Shown: positions 58,429-64,000 of the stretch, one piece after another
Layout of the letters: each line of letters starts with the position of its first letter
Position numbering within the stretch: position 1 is the first letter of the stretch
DNA from: Cognaticolwellia mytili
GTDB lineage: Bacteria; Pseudomonadota; Gammaproteobacteria; Enterobacterales; Alteromonadaceae
Reading direction: 5' to 3'
Length of the DNA: 64,000 bases
NCBI RefSeq assembly: GCF_002104475.1
Contig: NZ_NBOF01000003.1
Location: 786,192 to 850,191, forward strand
Translations under genes and position numbers: made by a program
The notes under the pieces: generated by a model
What the model was told of the DNA's origin: nothing
What the model saw: the letters and a program-made list of their open reading frames with translations, nothing else
Databases searched by the model: none

Positions 58429-59775
58429 ATGAAAAAAGTAACCCTGTTTGTACTCCTTTTTGTCGCTTTGATGTCAAAGCAGGCAATGGCCACTTTAGAA
58501 ATTGTTATTACTGAAGGTGTAGACGGCGCAAGGCCAATTGCCGTAGTGCCATTTAAATGGAGCGGTACTGGTGTAATACCTGAACGTTTGTCAAAAGTCA
58601 TAAGTGATGATTTATTGCGCAGTGGTAAGTTTAGTCCAATTAATGTATCGAATTTTCCACAATCTCCACACGATGATAGCCAAATAGATTATAGTGCTTG
58701 GGCTGCTGAGGGGGTTGAAGCTGTCGTTATTGGTGAAATTAGTGAAGCATCTATTGGCCGCTATCAAGTGAAATATCAATTAGTAGATGTGATTCGTGGC
58801 CAGGTTACTGGTGGCCAAACACAAATGTTGAGCAATGGAGAGTTGGTTCAAACATCAGATCATATACTAGATGAAAGTACGGTTGAAATTGGTAGCGATC
58901 AATTTCGTCGATACGCACATCGAATTAGTGATGTTGTTTATGAAAAGCTGACTGGCGCTCGAGGTGCATTTTTAACGAAGATTGCTTATGTTATCGTGCG
59001 TGACGAAGGTGAATATCCTTATCAACTTGCTGTTGCAGACTATGATGGTTTTAATGAGCACGTATTACTTAGTTCGAAAGAACCACTAATGTCACCTGCG
59101 TGGAACCCTAATGGTAATCAGTTAGCTTATGTAACATTTGAGAACCGCCAAGCACAAATTCACATTATTGATATTTATTCTGGACAACGAAATTTAATTA
59201 CCTCATTCGATGGAATTAATAGCGCACCAAGGTGGTCTCCTAATGGCAAGCAACTAGCAATGGTGTTGTCTAAAGATGGCAACCCTGAATTGTATGTTAT
59301 GGACGTTGCTAGTAAAAAACTACGCAGAATTACCCGTCACCGTGCCATTGATACCGAGCCAAGTTGGACACCAGATGGAAATTCATTGGTATTTAGTTCA
59401 GAACGGGGTGGAAAAGCACAGCTATATCGCGTAAATTTAATCGATGGTAAAGTAAGACGCTTAACTTTTGATGGTGAAATGAATCTCGGCGGTTCATTAA
59501 CACCGGATGGAAAGCAACTAGTAATGGTTAACCGCACACGTGGTCAATATCATCTAGCTAAACAAGAATTTGATTCAGGGATTTTCCAAGTGTTAACAAA
59601 AACACGTTTGGACGAATCTCCAAGTATTTCACCTAATGGTGGAATGATAATTTATAGTACTTTACACAATAACCGTCAGGTATTGAGTTTAGTTTCTGTA
59701 GATGGAAGATTTAAGGCAAGATTGCCTGCTTTAAATGGTGAAGTGAAATCGCCTTCATGGTCGCCATTTTTATAA
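58429..59775 (+). CDS. tolB: Tol-Pal system protein TolB
   Basis: Periplasmic beta-propeller that binds Pal. 448 residues with a signal peptide (about 1-21, QAMA-TL), an N-terminal domain to about 170, then six WD40-like repeats with the recurring SPxWSPNG/PSWTPDG pattern. The N-terminal box that pairs with TolA follows the signal cleavage. Confidence 0.97.
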   Translation: MKKVTLFVLLFVALMSKQAMATLEIVITEGVDGARPIAVVPFKWSGTGVIPERLSKVISDDLLRSGKFSPINVSNFPQSPHDDSQIDYSAWAAEGVEAVVIGEISEASIGRYQVKYQLVDVIRGQVTGGQTQMLSNGELVQTSDHILDESTVEIGSDQFRRYAHRISDVVYEKLTGARGAFLTKIAYVIVRDEGEYPYQLAVADYDGFNEHVLLSSKEPLMSPAWNPNGNQLAYVTFENRQAQIHIIDIYSGQRNLITSFDGINSAPRWSPNGKQLAMVLSKDGNPELYVMDVASKKLRRITRHRAIDTEPSWTPDGNSLVFSSERGGKAQLYRVNLIDGKVRRLTFDGEMNLGGSLTPDGKQLVMVNRTRGQYHLAKQEFDSGIFQVLTKTRLDESPSISPNGGMIIYSTLHNNRQVLSLVSVDGRFKARLPALNGEVKSPSWSPFL

Positions 59776-59818
59776 TAATAATTAGTAATTTAATTTGTAA
59801 ATAATAAGGACACTTAAA

Positions 59819-60373
59819 ATGCGTTTGAATAAAACAGTAAAGGCCCTAGCGGTTGTTTTACCTATTTTGGCTTTATCAGCTTGTAGTTCATCTGATTCAG
59901 CTAGTGAAGATACTAGTGCTATGCAAACTAATGAAGCAGCGATGGCTGAGCAAAAAGTTCGCGATGAAGCTGAACGTGTAAAAGTAGCAGCAATGCAAAA
60001 AGCTGAAAAAATTAAAGCTCAACAAGAACGTGAAATAGAGCGTTTACGTTCAGAGCACATTGTTTATTTTGATTTTGATAAATCATCAGTAAGTGCTGAT
60101 TTTGCAGCCGTTTTAGAAGCTCATGCTAAGTTTTTAAATGAAAACTCAAACGTGAACGTATTAATTGAAGGCCATGCTGATGAACGTGGTACACCAGAGT
60201 ACAACATTGCTTTGAGTGAGCGTCGTGCAAAAGCGGTTGAAACTTACCTAGAAAATATGGGTGTTTCAGCGTCACAACTTAGCACTGTAGCCTATGGCGA
60301 AGAAAAACCAATGGTTAAAGATCGTAGCGAAGGCGCGTTTGCTAAGAACCGTCGTGCAGTATTGGTTTATTAA
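59819..60373 (+). CDS. pal: Peptidoglycan-associated lipoprotein Pal
   Basis: Outer-membrane lipoprotein anchoring the envelope to peptidoglycan. The lipobox is LALSAC (about 17-22). A helical linker precedes the OmpA-like domain (about 75-184) with the meso-DAP-binding pattern IEGHADERGTPEYNIALSERRA. 184 residues, slightly longer than E. coli Pal owing to the linker. Good AAGGA site. Confidence 0.97.
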   Translation: MRLNKTVKALAVVLPILALSACSSSDSASEDTSAMQTNEAAMAEQKVRDEAERVKVAAMQKAEKIKAQQEREIERLRSEHIVYFDFDKSSVSADFAAVLEAHAKFLNENSNVNVLIEGHADERGTPEYNIALSERRAKAVETYLENMGVSASQLSTVAYGEEKPMVKDRSEGAFAKNRRAVLVY

Positions 60374-60385
60374 TCAGGTATTTAA

Positions 60386-61171
60386 ATGAAACCCAATAGC
60401 ATTCTATTCGGGATGTCCTTTGCTGTTGCTGCTAATTTAGCAGTGGCGGCAGAACCTGCTCCTGTAATTGAAGTAAACGCTGGCACAATGGCAAGTAATA
60501 CAACTTCAAATCTAAGTGAACAGCTTGGTAGCCTTGAACGCAAATTAGATGCGCGTAATCGAGCGCAAGTTAATGTACAACGTCAACTTGATGAATTGCA
60601 AAATGAAGTCAATGAATTACGTGGCATTACAGAGCTTCATACCTATCAACTAAGTCAAGTATTAGATCGTCAACGTGAGTTGTATCAAGAACTAGACCGG
60701 CGTGTTTCCGAAGCACTAAAGCCTGCTAATCAAGCACCCGCTGCACTTATTGCGCCATCGAATAATGTTGATGCCGTAAGTTATAGTAATAACTTAACTG
60801 AAAATGAAGCCTACGACCGCGCGGTTAATATGGTGTTAAAAGATAAACGCTACGAACAGGCCATTCCTGAATTCGAAGCTTTTAATCAAAAATATCCTGA
60901 TTCTAGCTATGCAGCGAATGCGCATTACTGGTTAGGGCAGTTATTATTCAATAAGAGCGAATTAGCTAAAGCACGTAAAGAATTTGATTTGGTGGTTGAT
61001 CAATATCCTGATTCAAGTAAACGTAGTGATGCCATGCTGAAACTTGCGATGGTTGAACAAAAAGAGAATAATTTAGGTAAAGCGAAAACGATTTATCAGA
61101 AGTTATTAGCGGAATACCCTAACTCAAGTGCAGCGAAATTAGCACAGCCAAGGTTAAATAGCTTAAAATAG
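60386..61171 (+). CDS. cpoB: Cell division coordinator CpoB (YbgF)
   Basis: Periplasmic protein that couples Tol-Pal to peptidoglycan synthesis during division. 261 residues with a signal peptide (about 1-22), an N-terminal coiled coil (about 40-110), and three TPR units at about 140-255 (YEQAIPEFEAFNQKYPDSSYAANAHYWLGQLLF). Last gene of the cluster, 12 bases after pal. Confidence 0.95.
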   Translation: MKPNSILFGMSFAVAANLAVAAEPAPVIEVNAGTMASNTTSNLSEQLGSLERKLDARNRAQVNVQRQLDELQNEVNELRGITELHTYQLSQVLDRQRELYQELDRRVSEALKPANQAPAALIAPSNNVDAVSYSNNLTENEAYDRAVNMVLKDKRYEQAIPEFEAFNQKYPDSSYAANAHYWLGQLLFNKSELAKARKEFDLVVDQYPDSSKRSDAMLKLAMVEQKENNLGKAKTIYQKLLAEYPNSSAAKLAQPRLNSLK

Positions 61172-61252
61172 TAAAAAGTTGCTGTTAAGTTCTCCGTTTT
61201 GCTGTCTTTTTGTTCGAACAGTCAATAAAGTCAAAAAAACTGAAGATTGTTG

Positions 61253-61280
61253 TTGCACTTAAAAAAATTATGAGTATTAT
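61253..61280 (+). promoter_or_regulatory. Promoter of the tRNA-Lys cluster
   Basis: TTGCAC and TATTAT, 16 bases apart, followed by a GC-rich GCCCC discriminator typical of stable-RNA promoters under stringent control; about 40 bases before the first tRNA. Confidence 0.65.
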
Positions 61281-61320
61281 ATGCCCCGCATTGGACGAGT
61301 AGCCCAATGAAAACAAATGT

Positions 61321-61396
61321 CGGTCGTTAGCTCAGTTGGTAGAGCAGTTGGCTTTTAACCAATTTGTCGAAGGTTCAAATCCTTCACGACCGACCA
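61321..61396 (+). tRNA. tRNA-Lys (TTT), copy 1
   Basis: 76 bases with encoded CCA. Acceptor stem CGGTCGT/ACGACCG, anticodon loop CTTTTAA (anticodon TTT). Identical to copies 2-4. Confidence 0.98.
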
Positions 61397-61441
61397 CTTT
61401 CTTTACCAAGGATAGTGTTTGGCATTTGTTGTAGAGTATAT

Positions 61442-61517
61442 CGGTCGTTAGCTCAGTTGGTAGAGCAGTTGGCTTTTAACCAATTTGTCGAAGGTTCAAA
61501 TCCTTCACGACCGACCA
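61442..61517 (+). tRNA. tRNA-Lys (TTT), copy 2
   Basis: Same 76-base sequence as copy 1, 45 bases downstream. CCA encoded. Confidence 0.98.
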
Positions 61518-61592
61518 CTTTTTCTTCATTGAAATTGCTGGTTTTGAATTTATTCATAGTAAGTTCATTGTTAAAAATTAAAAGTAGTTTAT

Positions 61593-61668
61593 CGGTCGTT
61601 AGCTCAGTTGGTAGAGCAGTTGGCTTTTAACCAATTTGTCGAAGGTTCAAATCCTTCACGACCGACCA
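61593..61668 (+). tRNA. tRNA-Lys (TTT), copy 3
   Basis: Same 76-base sequence; its upstream spacer closely matches that of copy 4. Confidence 0.98.
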
Positions 61669-61760
61669 CTTTTAGTTCTCGAATATTTCTTAAAGTATAC
61701 TGTTTTGTTCATTACCAATTCATTATATTAGTTCATTGTTAAAAATTGAAAGTAGTTCAT

Positions 61761-61836
61761 CGGTCGTTAGCTCAGTTGGTAGAGCAGTTGGCTTTTAACC
61801 AATTTGTCGAAGGTTCAAATCCTTCACGACCGACCA
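61761..61836 (+). tRNA. tRNA-Lys (TTT), copy 4
   Basis: Same 76-base sequence. The 35 bases before it repeat those before copy 3 with two changes. No clear terminator follows before nadA. Confidence 0.98.
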
Positions 61837-62026
61837 CTTTTTATTACACAACATCTATTGAAATCCTCAAGCATATTCCTTGTAAAATTATTAGTCTGTA
61901 ATACCTGTTTTATACTTCTTTATTTATTATCTTAATCTGTTCTTAGCTAGGATATATTCTTAGTACACATTTAATCTTCTATACCTTATAATTCACGCGA
62001 TTTTTAGGTACTTATCGAGATGACAC

Positions 62027-63073
62027 ATGACACAAGCAAATTTAGCCGTAGACTTTGACTTTCAATTTCCACAAAAGCCAGCACCACTAAATGCTGTAGA
62101 ACGTGAAGAATATAAAACACGTATTAAAGCCTTATTGAAAGAAAAGAATGCTGTGCTTGTTTCGCATTATTATACTGATCCAGAAATTCAGGCTCTAGCT
62201 GAAGAGACAGGTGGTTGTGTAGCTGATTCACTAGAAATGGCTCGATTCGGTAATAACCACCCAGCAGAAATCTTAATTGTTGCTGGCGTTCGTTTTATGG
62301 GTGAAACGGCAAAAGTCTTAACACCTGAGAAAACCGTTGTGATGCCAACATTAGAAGCAACCTGCTCTCTAGACTTAGGTTGCCCTATTGAAGAATTTAA
62401 TGCTTTTTGTGATCAACACCCAGATAGAACAGTTGTTGTGTATGCAAACACTTCTACTGCGGTAAAAGCGCGAGCCGATTGGATTGTTACCTCATCATGT
62501 GCATTAGAAATTGTTGAACATTTAGATGAACAAGGTGAAAAAATCATTTGGGGACCTGATCGTCATTTAGGTACCTACATTGAAAAGCAAACCGGTGCTG
62601 ACATGTTAATGTGGCAGGGCGCTTGTATTGTTCACGACGAATTTAAAACTAAAGCATTAAAGGACATGAAACACCTTCATCCTGATGCGGCAATCTTAGT
62701 TCATCCTGAATCTCCGTACGAAATTGTAGAGCTTGCTGACGCTGTGGGGTCAACTAGCCAGTTGATTAAAGCTGCGCAAGAATTGCCAAACAAAAAGTTT
62801 GTTGTTGCTACTGACCGTGGTATTTTTTATAAAATGCAGCAGTTATGCCCAGATAAAGAATTTTTTGAAGCACCAACGGCTGGCGAAGGTGCAACATGTA
62901 GAAGTTGTGCGCATTGCCCTTGGATGGCAATGAATGGTTTACACGAAATTGAACAAGCGTTGTTAAATCCAGAAGGGCGTGAAGTCTTTGTTGATATGTC
63001 GTTACGTGAGGGAGCGCTTAAATCGCTTGACCGTATGCTTCAATTTAATGCGGAACTTAGTAAAAATAAGTAA
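62027..63073 (+). CDS. nadA: Quinolinate synthase NadA
   Basis: Iron-sulfur enzyme joining iminoaspartate and dihydroxyacetone phosphate to quinolinate, for NAD synthesis. 348 residues. The domain starts with [21 protein letters not shown], and the three [4Fe-4S] Cys are in the [20 protein letters not shown] and [13 protein letters not shown] regions. It follows the tRNA-Lys array and could be read through from it. nadB is not adjacent. Confidence 0.97.
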   Translation: MTQANLAVDFDFQFPQKPAPLNAVEREEYKTRIKALLKEKNAVLVSHYYTDPEIQALAEETGGCVADSLEMARFGNNHPAEILIVAGVRFMGETAKVLTPEKTVVMPTLEATCSLDLGCPIEEFNAFCDQHPDRTVVVYANTSTAVKARADWIVTSSCALEIVEHLDEQGEKIIWGPDRHLGTYIEKQTGADMLMWQGACIVHDEFKTKALKDMKHLHPDAAILVHPESPYEIVELADAVGSTSQLIKAAQELPNKKFVVATDRGIFYKMQQLCPDKEFFEAPTAGEGATCRSCAHCPWMAMNGLHEIEQALLNPEGREVFVDMSLREGALKSLDRMLQFNAELSKNK

Positions 63074-63129
63074 TTTAATAACATTCTGTTCTATAAATAG
63101 GCAGTTGTTACTGCATTAACTAAATTTTG

Positions 63130-63158
63130 TTGCGTTCTGATAGGATTTTTTCTACCAT
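63130..63158 (+). promoter_or_regulatory. Probable tRNA-Ser promoter
   Basis: TTGCGT and TACCAT with a 17-base spacer, followed by GCGC; about 55 bases before tRNA-Ser. Confidence 0.5.
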
Positions 63159-63212
63159 AGCGCAGCTTCGAGCTAGAGCAAAATTATTACTTTAGAACAA
63201 AGCGTTTAAAAT

Positions 63213-63300
63213 GGTGAGGTGTCCGAGTGGCCGAAGGAGCACGCCTGGAAAGCGTGTAAGGCGCAAGCCTTCGAGGGTTCGAATCCCTCCCTCACCGCCA
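63213..63300 (+). tRNA. tRNA-Ser (GGA)
   Basis: 88 bases with the long variable arm of class II tRNAs. Acceptor GGTGAGG/CCTCACC, anticodon loop CTGGAAA (GGA), CCA encoded. A terminator follows. Confidence 0.98.
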
Positions 63301-63340
63301 TATCTATTAATATCATTTCCAGTGAGTGATATTGAAAAGA

Positions 63341-63369
63341 AAGCCGCTAGTTAACTAGCGGCTTTTTTG
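63341..63369 (+). terminator. Terminator after tRNA-Ser
   Basis: Perfect 10-bp stem AAGCCGCTAG/CTAGCGGCTT with a TTAA loop and a T run. Confidence 0.9.
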
Positions 63370-63640
63370 TATCTGTTAGTTTCTCTTGTATACAAACACC
63401 TAGCATAACCAGAGTAACTTCCGGTAATAGAAATAACTACTTTCATTTTATAGTTAAATTTATGGGTTAAAATTTAACTTTTATTTTTCATCCAGAGTTT
63501 AACTAACTAAAGATTGCTTTGTTTCTTAGGAATAATTGTAAATAAATAGTCGATACAACTCTCAGTAGGTGCATACTTGTACGTTTTGTATAATTAAAGA
63601 GCAAACGATTCACTTTATGATATTTAATTGAAATTAAGTG
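63370..63640 (+). other. Region upstream of the rRNA promoter
   Basis: No ORF supported. The last 40 bases are AT-rich (tatgatatttaattgaaa) and could be an UP element for the rRNA promoter. Confidence 0.4.
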
Positions 63641-63668
63641 TTGACGTGCTCTGAAAAATCGCCATAAT
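63641..63668 (+). promoter_or_regulatory. Ribosomal RNA operon promoter P1
   Basis: TTGACG and CATAAT with a 16-base spacer and a GCGC discriminator, the layout of rrn P1 promoters. It lies about 260 bases upstream of the antitermination leader. Confidence 0.75.
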
Positions 63669-63821
63669 GCGCTCCACTTCTTCGGGGCAACCCAAGAAGC
63701 TTGTTTTAAAGAGTTAACTACACTGGTTTAGGCCAAAATAGCTGACTTAACGTTATAAAGTAGGGTTTTGAATCTTCTAAAAAGAAAGTTCAAAAAAACA
63801 CTTTTTTATTAGAAATAAACG

Positions 63822-63849
63822 TTGACTTTAAAACACGGAAGCGTATTAT
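63822..63849 (+). promoter_or_regulatory. Ribosomal RNA operon promoter P2
   Basis: TTGACT and TATTAT, 16-base spacer, followed by ACGC; about 180 bases after P1, similar to the P1-P2 arrangement of E. coli rrn operons. Confidence 0.75.
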
Positions 63850-63881
63850 ACGCATCCTGCTTCAGGCAAGGCTTGTAGCAA

Positions 63882-64000
63882 CGAAACAAAGCGAATGAGA
63901 TTTTGTTTCGGTTAACTCATCGAGTTAACGTTCTTTAACAATTAGTTATCATGCAATTTGTGTGGACACTCACATTAACGTTGATTTTACATAGTTATCC
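63882..64000 (+). other. rRNA leader with boxB-boxA antitermination signals; 16S gene lies beyond the edge
   Basis: A boxB-like stem CGAAACAAA/TTTGTTTCG (63882-63890 and 63902-63910) precedes a boxA GTTCTTTAACA (63930-63940). The sequence after it (gcaatttgtgtggacactca) matches the standard leader just ahead of 16S rRNA in gammaproteobacteria. The 16S gene itself is not in the window. Confidence 0.82.

Noticed and set aside
61364..61630. 88-codon plus-strand ORF
   Set aside because: It runs through the tRNA-Lys genes and their spacers; the peptide is a translation of tRNA sequence.
61321..61836. Regularly spaced repeats resembling a CRISPR array
   Set aside because: The repeats are 76-base tRNA-Lys genes with correct cloverleaf and CCA; spacing varies and no cas gene is near.

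Overview
The window is AT-rich chromosomal DNA of a marine gammaproteobacterium, most likely Alteromonadales and probably Colwelliaceae (Colwellia or Thalassotalea type). The order fldA-ybfE-DUF2788-ybfF / seqA-pgm, the ybgC-tolQRAB-pal-cpoB block, cmoAB, aspS-ruvCAB and the Fur and SeqA sequences support this. The genus call is inference from gene content and protein style; no search was run.

Layout. 1-8.7 kb: a catalase cut by the window edge, fur, a DUF4442 protein, a chemoreceptor with a c-type haem motif, a secreted esterase-like protein without its catalytic residues, a beta-lactamase-fold hydrolase, a GNAT, an AraC regulator and an EamA exporter. 8.8-12.3 kb: first iron module (TonB siderophore receptor, Fur box, PepSY membrane protein). 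12.8-16.1 kb: secreted metallo-beta-lactamase-fold protein facing a CadC-like regulator. 16.3-20.8 kb: conserved fldA to pgm block. 21.1-29.7 kb: a hemerythrin-NIT-HAMP-GGDEF diguanylate cyclase, rlmF, recX, a LysR/dadA pair and astE. 30-33.7 kb: branched-chain 2-oxoacid dehydrogenase operon (E1 alpha, E1 beta, E2). 34-39.4 kb: a Hanks-type kinase with an unassigned C-terminal half plus a VOC protein, a decayed bacteriohemerythrin gene, and a secreted M1-like peptidase coupled to a patatin-like lipase. 39.7-43.6 kb: second iron module (TonB receptor divergent from PepSY plus an unknown protein, around a 25-bp inverted-repeat Fur site). 43.7-55.1 kb: dgt, a solute-binding protein, cmoAB, a GGDEF protein with three solute-binding domains, aspS and ruvCAB. 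55.1-56 kb: gene-free but structured, with a candidate small RNA. 56-61.2 kb: Tol-Pal operon. 61.3-64 kb: four identical tRNA-Lys genes, nadA, tRNA-Ser(GGA), then P1/P2 promoters and antitermination leader of a ribosomal RNA operon whose 16S gene starts just beyond the right edge.

How it works together. Iron and oxygen recur: Fur, catalase, two Fur-box siderophore modules, flavodoxin, a haem-binding chemoreceptor, and intact plus dead hemerythrins. Amino-acid catabolism is grouped at 26-33.7 kb (dadA, astE, bkd). Most of the rest is conserved housekeeping. No prophage, insertion sequence or CRISPR array was seen. The least explained items are the 55.3-kb RNA candidate, the pseudo-esterase, the kinase C-terminal domain, and two small membrane ORFs that each need a one-base frame shift to read through.
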